From Streptomyces sp. NBC_01754 (GTDB lineage: Bacteria; Actinomycetota; Actinomycetes; Streptomycetales; Streptomycetaceae), in the NCBI RefSeq assembly GCF_035918015.1, contig NZ_CP109132.1:6138001-6202000 (forward strand): 64,000 bases of DNA, in the 5' to 3' direction. A model generated the notes under the pieces. That model searched no databases and had not been told where the DNA came from. It worked only from the letters and a program-made list of their open reading frames with translations. The first letter of the stretch is position 1. Every line of letters starts with the position of its first letter. The position numbers and the translations under genes are program-made. This document shows positions 47,649-57,463 of this stretch, in pieces.

Positions 47649-49163
47649 TCAGTCGACGCCGGGACCGGCGGAGCTGTTGAGCCAGTTCCACTCGGACCAG
47701 GTGGCGAAGCCGGTCTGCCATTTGTGGAAGACGCCGGTGGGGTTGGTACCGAAGACCTCGATGCGGCCGTCGGCGTTGGTGGCAGCAATGACCTCGGTGC
47801 CGCCGGTGCCGAAGGGCGCCCAGTCGCTGTAGGGGGCGTTTACGGCGGTCTGCCAGATGTGCGTGGCGGTGGTGCCGTTCATGGCGAAGACCTCGACGCG
47901 GCCGTCTGGGGTGCGTTCGCTGGTGAGCTGTGAGTCGGCGAGGCCGCCCATGGGTTCCCATCCGGACCAACCGGCCGTGTCCGTCTGGTACTTGTGGAAG
48001 ACGCCGGCCGGGCCGGAGGCGAAGACCTCCAGACGCCCGTCGGCGTTGTGGTCCACCGTCAGGTCGTGGCCGCCTTCGCCGAATCCCGACCACGAGGACC
48101 AGCCGCCGTTCGGAGTGGTCTGGTACCGGTGCTGGAAGCCGGCGCCGCTGAGAGCGAAGACCTCCAGGCGTCCATCGGATGACTTCTCCATCTGCACCCG
48201 GCTGTCGGCCGGACCGCCGCCCGCGGACTCCCATCCCGACCAGCCACCGTTCGGGGCGGTCTGATAGCGGTGGAAGAGCCCGGTCGGGCCGGAGGCGTAG
48301 ACCTCGATGCGGCCGTCGGTGTTGACACCTGCCGCGGTGTCCCGGCCACCACCGCCGAAGGTCTCCCATCCCGACCAGCCGCCGGACGGGCGCAATTGCC
48401 AGCGGTGCTGGAAGGTGTCCCCGTTGATCGCGAGCAGTTCCAGGCGGCCGTCGGCGTTCGGCGCGATGGCGAGTTCGGCGTTGCCGGGTCCGCCGAGCGA
48501 TTCCCACTCCGACCAGTCTCCGTTGGCCTCCTGCTGCCAGGCGTGGTGGATCCCGTCGGCTCCGGCGGCGAACACCTCCAGACGCCCGTCCGCCGACCGT
48601 GCCGACACGACCCGGCCCGACTCCGCCGGGTACACCATCGGTTCGGGGCGGGGAGCGCTGCCAGGAGTACAGGGCAGCACCACGCCGTGCTCCGCGAGGT
48701 ACGCCTCGGGGTCGATACCGTAGGAGGCGGACCGGTCCCCCCAGATCCGCAGATGGAGGTGAGGGCCGGTGGACTGCCCCTCGGAGCCCATCAGGGCGAT
48801 CTGCTGGCCGGCCGCGACACGGTCGCCGACGGAGACGTCCCGCCGGACCATGTGCCCGTACTCGGAGATCCGCCCGTCGGGGTGGAGGACGCGGATCCAC
48901 TGGCCGTAGCCGGGCTCGAACCCGGAGATGGTCACCTCGCCGTCGCCCACGGCGTGGATCGGCGTCCCGACGCCGTTGGCGATGTCGACGCCGTTGTGGC
49001 CGCTGTGGAAGTGCTGGGACACGAAACCGGCGGCCGGGCAGGCGGCGACGGTGACGGTCCGGGCGGCCGCAGCCTGAGTCGCGGGCAGCAGTGCCGGCAG
49101 CAGCAGGGCGGCTGTCGCCGTGAACACCCAGTTCAGTGTGTGTCGGGAGAATCCTGGAAGCAC
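47649..49163 (-). CDS. Secreted M23 peptidase with seven-repeat PLL propeller
   Basis: 504 residues. A Sec signal peptide (about 1-35) precedes an M23 (LytM) domain with the metal ligands HNGVDIA and HLHLRIW (residues about 55-160). Seven repeats of the SADGRLEVFA type follow, the same propeller as in the two neighbours. M23 enzymes cut peptide cross-links in cell walls, so this looks like a wall-lytic enzyme targeted by a lectin. Its 3' end is 17 bases from the next gene start, so they may share a transcript. Confidence 0.88.
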   Translation of the reverse strand: MLPGFSRHTLNWVFTATAALLLPALLPATQAAAARTVTVAACPAAGFVSQHFHSGHNGVDIANGVGTPIHAVGDGEVTISGFEPGYGQWIRVLHPDGRISEYGHMVRRDVSVGDRVAAGQQIALMGSEGQSTGPHLHLRIWGDRSASYGIDPEAYLAEHGVVLPCTPGSAPRPEPMVYPAESGRVVSARSADGRLEVFAAGADGIHHAWQQEANGDWSEWESLGGPGNAELAIAPNADGRLELLAINGDTFQHRWQLRPSGGWSGWETFGGGGRDTAAGVNTDGRIEVYASGPTGLFHRYQTAPNGGWSGWESAGGGPADSRVQMEKSSDGRLEVFALSGAGFQHRYQTTPNGGWSSWSGFGEGGHDLTVDHNADGRLEVFASGPAGVFHKYQTDTAGWSGWEPMGGLADSQLTSERTPDGRVEVFAMNGTTATHIWQTAVNAPYSDWAPFGTGGTEVIAATNADGRIEVFGTNPTGVFHKWQTGFATWSEWNWLNSSAGPGVD

Positions 49164-49280
49164 GAGATCTCCTCCCCCTGGCGGTCTCGGGGTGAGCCGG
49201 ATGGTCGGTCGGGGCCGTGCGAACGGGAGGTACGGAAGCTAGCAACGCCGCGGGCACGGGAGACCCCGGAAACTTACGGA

Positions 49281-49309
49281 CTGACAGACGGGAGCACGTC
49301 GGCTAGGCA
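49281..49309 (+). promoter_or_regulatory. Predicted promoter of the acylase gene
   Basis: CTGACA (49281-49286), a 17-base spacer and TAGGCA (49304-49309) closely match the vegetative promoter consensus, about 90 bases before the ATG. Confidence 0.55.
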
Positions 49310-49398
49310 ACCGCTGCCGCTGGTCATCGCCATTTCATCCGTCCCCCTTGGCCTGGCCGCGCTCAGAAGACGGCCCGTACGGCGGGGGAAGGACGGCG

Positions 49399-51858
49399 AT
49401 GGCACGGAAGAGACACAGAGCGAGGACGCCGATGGCAGCCATGGCCGCGGTGGCGGTGATGAGCACACTGGCGGCCACCGGGGTGACGGTCACGGGGGCG
49501 GCCGCCGCCGAACCGGGGCCGGACCGACCCACGATCCGTTACACCGAGTACGGGATCCCGCACATCATCGCCTCGGACTGGGAAGGGCTGGGAACGGGAT
49601 ACGGATACGCGGCGGCCAAGGACAACATCTGCACCCTGGCCGACACCTACCTGATGGTCGACGCCGAGAGGTCCCGCCACTGGGGACCCGAGGGCAAGGC
49701 GAGTCCCGGCCAGAGCCAGAACACCACCACCAACCTCAACAGCGACCTGTACTTCCAGCGGATCAAGGACGACCGGGTGGTGGAGCGGCTGCTCGACCAG
49801 CCCGCCCCCGACGGACCGGAGCCGGAGGTCAGGGAGACCATCCGCGGCTACGTCCAGGGATACAACCGGTATGTGGCCGAAACCGGGGTGAACGGCATCT
49901 CCGACCCGGCGTGCCGAGGCGCGGCCTGGGTGCGTCCCATCACGGAGCTGGACGTCTACCGGCACGCGCATGCCGAGATCATCATGGGCAGCGCCGACGC
50001 CCTGCTGGACGGACAGGTGAACGCCGCACCCCTGGGGGCCTCGTCCGCCGCGCAGCCCGCGTCCTCACCCGCGAGGACCGCCGCGAAGATCCGCGACGCG
50101 ATGGCGGAGAGCCGCCGGCGGAGCATGGGCAGCAACGCGTTGGCGGTCGGCTCGCAGGGCGTTTCCGGCGGCACCGGCATGCTGCTGGCCAACCCGCACT
50201 TCCCGTGGCAGGGAAAGAACCGGATGTGGCAGAGCCAGCTGACGATCCCGGGCAAGCTCAACGCTTCCGGGGCCGGCCTGCTGGGGCTCCCCGCGGTGAA
50301 CATCGGATACAACGAGAACGTGGCCTGGAGCCACACCGTCGCCACGGTGGCTCCGTTCGGGCTGTTCGACGTCCAGGTGGATCCGCTGGACCCCACCCTG
50401 TACCTGGTGGACGGCGTCTGGGAGCGGATGACCTCGCAGCAGGTCTCCGTCGACGTACTGAAGCCGGACGGCTCCCTGACCAAGGTCACCAGAACCCTGT
50501 GGTCCACCCGTTACGGCCCCGTCACCACCTCGATGCAGGGCGTCCCCTTGCCCTGGGTGGTCAGCGCACACGCGGTACGCGACGTCAACATGCACAACCT
50601 GCGGGCACTGAACACCTGGTTCCGCCTCGACCGGGCCAAGGACGTCGAGGACGTGGTGAACACCCTGGAGACCACACAGGGCGTCCCCTTCTTCAACACC
50701 GTCGCCTCCGACCGCGAGGGCAACGCGCTGTACGCGGACATCCAGGCCACCCCGAACATCACCGACGAGCACGCGCACAGCTGCCTCACCGAGACCGGCA
50801 AACTGTTGTTCAACCAGTCGCCACGGCTGCCGAACGTGCCACCCATCTCCGTCTTCGACGGCAAGCGCAGCGCGTGCGACTGGCCCGACGACCCGAATGC
50901 CGTCGCGCCGGGCCTCCTTGACCCGCACAAGCAACCACGCCTGATCCGTTCCGATTTCGTGGGCAACGCCAACGACAGCCCATGGCTGGCCAACCCCGAG
51001 CAGCCGCTGACCTATCCCCGGGTGATGGGCGACACCGGCGCGCCCCGGTCACTGCGCACCCAGGAGCTCATCCTGACCGCGCAGAACCGGATCAACGGTA
51101 CGGACGGCCTGCCGGGCAGGGGCTTCACGCCGGAGACCATGGGGAAGTTGCTGTTCGCCGACAACAGCAGGGCGGCCGATCTGGCTCTCGACGCCACGGT
51201 GACGGCGTGCCGGAACGTGCTCCTCGGACGCGTCCTGGTGGACGGGACCCTGGTCGACATCAGCGAGGCGTGCCCGGTCCTCGCCGCCTGGAAGAGCCAC
51301 GACTACACGGTGGACAGCCGGGGTTCATGGCTCTTCGCGAACTACTGGTCCCTCCTGCTCAACGGACAGGGAGTCGAGAGACTGCCGTGGCGGGTGCCCT
51401 TCGATCCCAGGGACCCGGTGCACACGCCCAACTCGCTGGACACCGGGAGCTCCGCCGTCCGTGACGCGCTCGGCCGCGCCGTCCTGGCGCTGCGCAGGGC
51501 GGGCATCCCGCTGAACGCCCCCCTGTCGGACGTCCAGAAGGTCACCCGTGATGGCGAGAACATCCCGATCCACGGCTCGATCGGCCCACTGGGTGTGCTG
51601 AACGTGATCACACCCGGCCAGGTCGACGGCGAACCGGACATCGTGTACGGGTCCAGTTTCATCCAGCAGGTGCGGTTCACCACCGAGGGTCCGCCGCAGG
51701 CGTTCTCCGTCATGGCCTACTCCCAGTCGGCCGATCCGAACTCACCGCACCACGCCGATCAGACCAAGCTGTTCTCGGCCGGCGAGTGGGTGACCGAGCG
51801 GTTCACCGAGGAGCAGATCGGGGCTTCGCCGGAATTGCAGGCCAAGGTTCTGCACTGA
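49399..51858 (+). CDS. Secreted penicillin acylase-family amidase (aculeacin/AHL acylase type)
   Basis: 819 residues from ATG 49399, with a signal peptide of about 35 residues. The Ntn-hydrolase precursor organisation is clear: an alpha chain ([13 protein letters not shown]), a linker, and the beta-chain start at the processing site MGSNALAVG, where Ser becomes the N-terminal nucleophile. Beta-chain motifs [14 protein letters not shown] and [13 protein letters not shown] agree. Relatives deacylate lipopeptides, penicillins or acyl-homoserine lactones. Substrate here unknown; quorum-signal or lipopeptide cleavage would fit the secreted arsenal around it. Confidence 0.9.
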   Translation: MARKRHRARTPMAAMAAVAVMSTLAATGVTVTGAAAAEPGPDRPTIRYTEYGIPHIIASDWEGLGTGYGYAAAKDNICTLADTYLMVDAERSRHWGPEGKASPGQSQNTTTNLNSDLYFQRIKDDRVVERLLDQPAPDGPEPEVRETIRGYVQGYNRYVAETGVNGISDPACRGAAWVRPITELDVYRHAHAEIIMGSADALLDGQVNAAPLGASSAAQPASSPARTAAKIRDAMAESRRRSMGSNALAVGSQGVSGGTGMLLANPHFPWQGKNRMWQSQLTIPGKLNASGAGLLGLPAVNIGYNENVAWSHTVATVAPFGLFDVQVDPLDPTLYLVDGVWERMTSQQVSVDVLKPDGSLTKVTRTLWSTRYGPVTTSMQGVPLPWVVSAHAVRDVNMHNLRALNTWFRLDRAKDVEDVVNTLETTQGVPFFNTVASDREGNALYADIQATPNITDEHAHSCLTETGKLLFNQSPRLPNVPPISVFDGKRSACDWPDDPNAVAPGLLDPHKQPRLIRSDFVGNANDSPWLANPEQPLTYPRVMGDTGAPRSLRTQELILTAQNRINGTDGLPGRGFTPETMGKLLFADNSRAADLALDATVTACRNVLLGRVLVDGTLVDISEACPVLAAWKSHDYTVDSRGSWLFANYWSLLLNGQGVERLPWRVPFDPRDPVHTPNSLDTGSSAVRDALGRAVLALRRAGIPLNAPLSDVQKVTRDGENIPIHGSIGPLGVLNVITPGQVDGEPDIVYGSSFIQQVRFTTEGPPQAFSVMAYSQSADPNSPHHADQTKLFSAGEWVTERFTEEQIGASPELQAKVLH

Positions 51859-51888
51859 GAACGCGGACGACGTCACAAAGGGAACGTG

Positions 51889-52554
51889 ATGACAACGCAA
51901 GCGAATTGGCGGCGACTGGCGGTGGCATGGATGCTGGCCGCCGTCGCCCTGGTCACGCCGGCGGGTTCGGTACAGGCCGCCGACGGCCCCACCGCGCCGC
52001 CACCGATGGAGAACGGCTTCGGCCTGACCCAGGTCGGTACAACAACCGGAAGTGCCGGCAACTTCTACCTCACCGTGACCACGCCCGAGGTCGCGGGTGA
52101 GCAGCACATCAAGATCATTCTGCCGAGCGGCTATGACGACGCCCCGGAACGGCGCTACCCGGTGCTGTACTTCCTGCACGGTTCGCCCGACGACCCCGTC
52201 CAGCAGACGTATCCGGCGCTGACGGTGTCGGACGACATGATCACCGTCATTCCCGACGGTGGCGCCCGGGGCTGGTACACCAACTGGCTCAACCAGAAGA
52301 CCGCGGCCGGTGCCCAGAACTGGGAGAATTTCCACCTCGAGCAGGTGATTCCGTTCATCGACGCGAACCTGCGGACCGTCGCCGCCAAGAACGCCAAGGC
52401 CGCCATGGACGCTCTGGGCATGTCCTACTACTACGTCAACTACGGTGACGGGGCCGGCTGGGGCACCCAGTGCAACGGCGGTCACAACGCCGGCTGCTGG
52501 GAACAGGACCTCCGGGACCTGGTCCCCCGGCTGGAGAGGGAATTCGCCGACTGA
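51889..52554 (+). pseudogene. Secreted esterase lacking its catalytic centre (internal deletion)
   Basis: 221 residues with a signal peptide (about 1-32). The N-terminal half matches secreted esterases of the FrmB/antigen-85 type (KIILPSGYDDAPERRYPVLYFLHG, MITVIPDGG, QVIPFIDANLRTVAAK). Directly after the stretch that should lead into GxSMGG, it jumps to a C-terminal piece (YYVNYGDGAGWGTQCNGGHN, then WEQDL). About 70-90 residues including the nucleophile Ser are missing, in frame. It may be a decaying gene or a non-catalytic binder. It follows the acylase gene by 30 bases. Confidence 0.65.
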
Positions 52555-52663
52555 CGGCAAGCGTCCCGCCGTCGTCCCGCCCGCCGCCGGCGCGGTCTGC
52601 GGGCGACGGCGGGGCGCGCGTTCCGGAGTTCTCACTCCTGGACCGGGTGCCCCGCGACGGAGG

Positions 52664-54325
52664 CTAGGTGATCGCGGGACCCGAATCGTTCAGCCAGCCC
52701 CATTCCGACCAGGTGGAGAACCCGGTCTGCCACCGGTGATAGACGCCGGCGTGGCTGGTGCCGAACACTTCCACGCGACCGTCGGCGTTGTTGCTCGCGC
52801 CGATCGACGTGCCACCGCCGCCGAAGGTCTCCCATGGCGAGAACGCCGCGTTCGGACCGGTCTGCCAGGCATGACTCGCGGTGGTGGCGTTGATCGCGAA
52901 TACCTCGACCCGCCCGTCGACCGACCGTGATGTGGCCAGCTCGGCATGGGAGATCCCGCCGGTGCCGGTCCACGCCGACCACGAGGTCGGGCTGGTCTGC
53001 CAGCGGTGGAAGACACCGTCGGCGTTGGACGCGAACACCTCGAGCCTGCCGTCCTGATTGTGGCTGGCGGCGACGGCGTGCCCTCCGGTGCCGAAGTTCT
53101 CCCAGGCAGACCATCCGCCGTTGACGGCTGTCTGGTACACATGCTCGAACGTCGAGTCGGACAGCGCGAAGACCTCCAGTCGCCCGTCAGGGGCGGTCTC
53201 CATGGCGAGCCGCGCGTCGGGCGGACCGCCATGGGTGCCTTCCCACTGCGCCCAACCGCCGCTGGGCGCGGTCTGCCAGCGGTGGAAGACACCGTCGGCG
53301 TTGGACGCGAACACCTCGATCCGGCCGTCAGCGCTGCTGCCCGCCGCCAGTCGGTACCCCCCGGTGCCGAAGTTCTCCCAGGCCGACCATCCGGCACTGG
53401 GCGCGGTCTGCCACATGTGATCGAACGTACTGTCCGACAGCGCGAACAGCTCCAGCCGGCCGTCCGCGTTGGACGCCACCGCCAGCTGGGCGTTGCGCGG
53501 GCCACCCACGAACCTCCACGGTGACCAGGCGCCGTTCGCCGTTGTCTGCCATGCGTGGTACACGCCGTCGGCACCGGCGGCGAACGCCTCGAGGCGTCCG
53601 TCCGCGGACCGTCCGGACACGACCCGACCGGAGGCGTACGGGTGCTCGGGGCCGCCACTCGTCCCGGCCCACAACGCGTTGGCGATCAGTGTGGCGTCGC
53701 CCGCCTCGATCCCGTAGAGGTGGCGCAGGTCCTCCCTCGGCTGCTGCACACGCCAGCACACCTCGCCGATCGGCGCGTCGTTCCACGAGCCGCCCTGGTA
53801 CAAACCCTCCATCGCGTCGAGGAAGGCGTTGGTGGCGTAGGCCGGATCCAGACGCTGCTCCCGGGTGCCCCACCAGTCCTGCTGCTGGAACAGCCCGATG
53901 CTGGTGTGGTCGACGGCCTGGGAGTAGTTGTTCATGCTGGATTCCACGATGATCGTGGCGATGGCGATCGCCGCGGCTCGTGGGTTGAGCCCTCGGTCCT
54001 TCACCGCCTGTGTGGCCATCCGCGCGCAGGACATCTTGTACGCGTCCAGATAGCCGGCCATCTTCGAGTTCAGCTGCGGGTTGAGCTGGTCGGCCATGAT
54101 GCCGTCGGTGGCCGAGGGACCGGCCGGATCACACGGTGCGGTCGGAATGGCCAGGCCCTGTGGGCCACTGAAATAGCGGGAGACGCCGGACCGGTCGTCG
54201 TCCGGCCCCGGAACAGGTCCGGGTCGGGCGACGGAGACCGAGGCGGTCATCCCGATGAGTACCGCCCAGACACAGGCCACCAAGGCCAGTCCGGTGAATA
54301 AACGGTGTAGGCCGCTTTTTGCCAT
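52664..54325 (-). CDS. Secreted lysozyme/transglycosylase-like protein with seven-repeat PLL propeller
   Basis: 553 residues from ATG 54325 (AGGAAAGG upstream). After a membrane/signal segment, residues about 70-215 form a transglycosylase-like domain (IAIATIIVESSMNNY with a candidate catalytic Glu, then SIGLFQQQDWWGTREQRLDP). Seven DGRLEVFA-type repeats follow, closest in sequence to those of the M23 protein. It probably hydrolyses or binds peptidoglycan. It is the third propeller fusion in 9 kb. Confidence 0.82.
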   Translation of the reverse strand: MAKSGLHRLFTGLALVACVWAVLIGMTASVSVARPGPVPGPDDDRSGVSRYFSGPQGLAIPTAPCDPAGPSATDGIMADQLNPQLNSKMAGYLDAYKMSCARMATQAVKDRGLNPRAAAIAIATIIVESSMNNYSQAVDHTSIGLFQQQDWWGTREQRLDPAYATNAFLDAMEGLYQGGSWNDAPIGEVCWRVQQPREDLRHLYGIEAGDATLIANALWAGTSGGPEHPYASGRVVSGRSADGRLEAFAAGADGVYHAWQTTANGAWSPWRFVGGPRNAQLAVASNADGRLELFALSDSTFDHMWQTAPSAGWSAWENFGTGGYRLAAGSSADGRIEVFASNADGVFHRWQTAPSGGWAQWEGTHGGPPDARLAMETAPDGRLEVFALSDSTFEHVYQTAVNGGWSAWENFGTGGHAVAASHNQDGRLEVFASNADGVFHRWQTSPTSWSAWTGTGGISHAELATSRSVDGRVEVFAINATTASHAWQTGPNAAFSPWETFGGGGTSIGASNNADGRVEVFGTSHAGVYHRWQTGFSTWSEWGWLNDSGPAIT

Positions 54326-54493
54326 GGTGTGCCTTTCCTCCGTGAGTTCCTGTCGTCGGCGGCCGATGGTGGCGGGCATCGATGAAATATCGATGGAATC
54401 GGCCTCCCGCACGTTTCCCGGGGCGCGTTTCATCGCGGTGTCATCGCCCCCTGCCAATGTCGTGGCGCAGACCCACCACATGGGGAGGATCGA

Positions 54494-55159
54494 ATGCGAG
54501 TGAAGAGGACGAGGGCCGCGCTGGCCGGACTTCTGCTGACGGCAGGGCTGTCGGCGACGCAGGCGTCCACGGCGCAAGCAGCGCAAACGGCTTCGTGCGA
54601 GGGCACCTACACGATCGTCGTCGGCGGCACGGGAAGCTCATGGGACAACGACGGCTTCACCGGCAACATCCAGCAGCACGTCGGGTACCCCACCCAGATA
54701 CCCAACGGAGCGAGCGCCCGGGCGGGCGTCAACGAGCTGAACCGCCTGGTGCGCGACCAACGCGCCGCGTGCCCCCACCAGCACGTCAAGATGGGCGGGT
54801 ACTCCTTGGGCGCCGCGGTGGTGCACATCTGGGTGACGGAGAACTGGCAGACCTTCGACAACGTCAACGCCGTTCTCGTCGCCGACCCCAAACGCCAGGG
54901 AGATCCCGGCGCCAACGGAGGGTCCGTACCGTTCGGCATCTTCGTAGGCGCTCCGCTCGCCGGTGCCGACAGGTTCTTCGGCGACGTACCGGTCAAGACG
55001 ATCTGCCACTGGGACTACGTCTGCGACGAGTCCGCCGGCATCTGGACGTACCCGAACAACCACGTCAGGAACTACCCCGAAGACTTCAACATGGATCACC
55101 ACAATGACAGCGCCAACGAGCAGTGGTACAACGGCGCCTGGTATCCCGCCGCCTGGTGA
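54494..55159 (+). CDS. Secreted cutinase-like alpha/beta hydrolase
   Basis: 221 residues with a signal peptide (about 1-30). The nucleophile elbow is GGYSLGAAVVH, the acid probably lies in CHWDYVCDESAG with paired cysteines, and a C-terminal MDHHND could hold the His. This resembles cutinase/PE-PPE-type esterases. It would act outside the cell on esters or lipids. Divergent from the transglycosylase-like gene. Confidence 0.8.
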   Translation: MRVKRTRAALAGLLLTAGLSATQASTAQAAQTASCEGTYTIVVGGTGSSWDNDGFTGNIQQHVGYPTQIPNGASARAGVNELNRLVRDQRAACPHQHVKMGGYSLGAAVVHIWVTENWQTFDNVNAVLVADPKRQGDPGANGGSVPFGIFVGAPLAGADRFFGDVPVKTICHWDYVCDESAGIWTYPNNHVRNYPEDFNMDHHNDSANEQWYNGAWYPAAW

Positions 55160-55193
55160 TCACGGGCCGAAGGGGATCACGTGCCGAAGGTGA

Positions 55194-56279
55194 TCACCGA
55201 CCGGTTGTGGATCCGGCCAAGGGCATGAGACCAAGGTCGGTCTCGTCACCGCGAAGAATCATCTGGTGCGCCCGCCGCAGCATCCGGCTCGGAGGAACTC
55301 CGAGGTCGTCGGCGAGACGGCGGCGGGCGCGCTCGAACACCGTCAAGGCGTCGGCCTGGCGTCCGTTGCGGTGGAGCGCCCGCATCAGCATCGTGGCCAA
55401 CGGCTCGTTGAGGGGGTGCGCCACCGACAGGGCGAACATCTCGGCTATCGCCTCCGCATCCTGGCCAAGGCGTAGCTGCCACGCCAACTTCCGCTGCATG
55501 AGGGCGATCCTGCGCTCGGTGAGCCGCAGCCGCTCCAATTCGGCGAAAGGTCCCGGTAGACCGGCCAGGGGCTCCCCGCGGAACAGCTCCAGCGCCTGGG
55601 CACAGAGGCGGACCGCCTCGATCGGTTCTCCCCCTCGATCGACCTTCCTGATGTCGGTGATCAGCTCCTCCACGCGTGCCACGTCCACGTCGACCGCGCC
55701 GGAGACCAGATGGTAGCCACGGAGCCCGCGCTCGATGACCGGGTCCGGGCCGTCCCCGACGTGTAGGGCCTTGCGCAACCGATAGATGTACACCGGCACC
55801 ACGTTCGCGGCCGGCGGCTCCATCCCCCATACGTCAGCGAGCAGTTCCTGCTGGCTGAGGGACCGCCCCGCGCTCAGGGCCAGGACCGCCAGGACCGCTT
55901 GCTGGCGCAGATGCCCCAGGTCAAGAGGATGCCCGTCCCGCCGCGCCCGCAGCGGCCCGAGCAGGGAGATCCGTACTTTCGGGCCCGTCGCTCGCACGGC
56001 GACGGCCCGTGGAACCGGTCTCACCGACCGGGCGCGGGCGCCGCGTCCGGGGACGACCAGACCGCAGTCGAAGGCGTGGACGATGGCGGCGGCCCGGTCG
56101 CGCAGACCGAGCTTCACCAGGATCCGCGCGAGACGCTCGGCCACGACGTCCTCGGGGACGGCGAGGGCAGCGGCGACTTCGTCGTCCCGCAGTCCGCAGC
56201 CGACCGCGGAGAGCACCTGGCGCTCCTGATGCCTGAGCATGGTGGTGGCAGGGCGGTCGGTGGTGACGGTCGTCGGCAT
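55194..56279 (-). CDS. LuxR-HTH/SARP fusion transcriptional regulator
   Basis: 361 residues. Residues about 12-78 look like a LuxR/GerE helix-turn-helix (RHQERQVLSAVGCGLRDDEV, then ILVKLGLRDRAAAIVHA). A normal SARP follows: OmpR-type winged helix (RISLLGPLRARRDGHPLDLG, then YIYRLRKALHVGDG) and activation domain to residue 345. Two DNA-binding domains of different classes in one chain are unusual. A GGAG precedes the ATG. No biosynthetic genes adjoin it; its targets are unknown. Confidence 0.85.
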   Translation of the reverse strand: MPTTVTTDRPATTMLRHQERQVLSAVGCGLRDDEVAAALAVPEDVVAERLARILVKLGLRDRAAAIVHAFDCGLVVPGRGARARSVRPVPRAVAVRATGPKVRISLLGPLRARRDGHPLDLGHLRQQAVLAVLALSAGRSLSQQELLADVWGMEPPAANVVPVYIYRLRKALHVGDGPDPVIERGLRGYHLVSGAVDVDVARVEELITDIRKVDRGGEPIEAVRLCAQALELFRGEPLAGLPGPFAELERLRLTERRIALMQRKLAWQLRLGQDAEAIAEMFALSVAHPLNEPLATMLMRALHRNGRQADALTVFERARRRLADDLGVPPSRMLRRAHQMILRGDETDLGLMPLAGSTTGR

Positions 56280-56420
56280 CGCTTCTCCCCGGGCTCCGGA
56301 CGGGTCGGTCTGGCGGGCACCGTCGACAAGGTAGTGAGGGCAGCGTCGAGCAAGGCATCCGGAACGATCCGGAGTGACACACGCGACCGCATGTCATCCT
56401 CAAGCGCATGTCGGCCGACG

Positions 56421-56693
56421 CCGGTGCCCGTCACGCTGCCCTGGGACGACCCGCCTCCGGCCGGGACGCCGGTGGAGGCCGAGCATCGGCGGCCGAGGAC
56501 CCACAGCCTCCGGGTGACGGGACGTGAGCGGAAGGCCATCAACCGGAACCACTTCAACTCCCACGTGTGGAAGCCCGCTCTGGCCGGGGCAGAAGTGATC
56601 GCCCCGCTGAAGTTCACGCCGCGGAAGTACTCCCACTTCCTGCCCCGGGCTGGTGCACGAGGCAGCGCCGCCATCGACGCGATCTTCGCGTAG
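56421..56693 (+). pseudogene. Phage integrase (tyrosine recombinase) fragment
   Basis: The frame reads VPVTLPWDDPP, then TGRERKAINRNHFNSHVWKP, a hallmark of Streptomyces phage/ICE integrases, and then loses similarity before the catalytic R-H-R-Y region. Upstream start and downstream catalytic domain are absent. Confidence 0.6.
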
Positions 56694-56870
56694 CTGCGGC
56701 CGGTCGGCAGAGCCTCTGGAGCGCGGGCGGGCGGATGGGTCGTCGAGCGGCCTCGTTTCCGACGAAGGCGCTGGAGCGTGGATGTCGAGTGACTGGCGCT
56801 CGGCCGATGGCCTGGCGGGACGGTGGGGTCTGATGATCGACGACGCCTCTGCGGTCGCCGGTGGCGGTGA

Positions 56871-57260
56871 GCCGGCAACGTCCGCCAGCCCCCGGATGCC
56901 CTGGAGCGAGACGCCCGTCGCGCGGGCTCGGCGGGAGAGAAGGCTCATGAGCTGATCGAGCGGCTCGTCGCCGAGGGTCGCGTCCGGATCGCCGGCCCTG
57001 ATGACGACGAGGTCACGGAGTGGCGGCGTGTCGTCAAGTACGCGAAACGGCACGGCCTGGAACCAGCGGGCAAGCGCATGGAGAAGGTTCCGCACGGTGG
57101 GCCGGGGCCGGGGCTGCTTCTTGCGGATGGCCCGCGTCCTGATGCGCGGAGTCAACGGCCGGAGAAGAACGGGGATCCGGATCCCGTTCCGTCACGGCTG
57201 GGGAAGCTCCATCCGATCGTGTCCGCGCTCAAAGACGACGAGCGCCGACTCGTCGTGCCG
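56871..57260 (+). pseudogene. Fragment of an unnamed Streptomyces accessory-gene family
   Basis: An open stretch with protein-like composition (AHELIERLVAEGRVRIAGPD, WRRVVKYAKRHGLEPAG, LGKLHPIVSALKDDERRLVV) resembles the start of a family that recurs in Streptomyces accessory regions. There is no clear start codon with ribosome site and the C-terminal part is missing. Function not known. Confidence 0.35.
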
Positions 57261-57463
57261 TATGGGGCCACGGCACTGGGAGGGCATTCGATTCCAGGCG
57301 GAATTGGAGCCCTGACCCGCGAGAATGCCTCGGTCGGGAGCTCTTCGTGTGCTCCGTGTCTTGGCGCTCCGCGTCCTGCCGACTGGAGTACCTGTCTCGC
57401 GCGACCCGAGTGGCACCGAATGGCCGTTGCCGAGGTGGAGTCCCCGAGGAGTGTCGTCGCCGG

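Larger units (their letters stand above)
56280..57463. other. Decayed mobile-DNA region
   Basis: About 1.2 kb without an intact gene. It contains the integrase fragment and the accessory-gene fragment listed separately; the rest is not recognisable. Confidence 0.5.
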
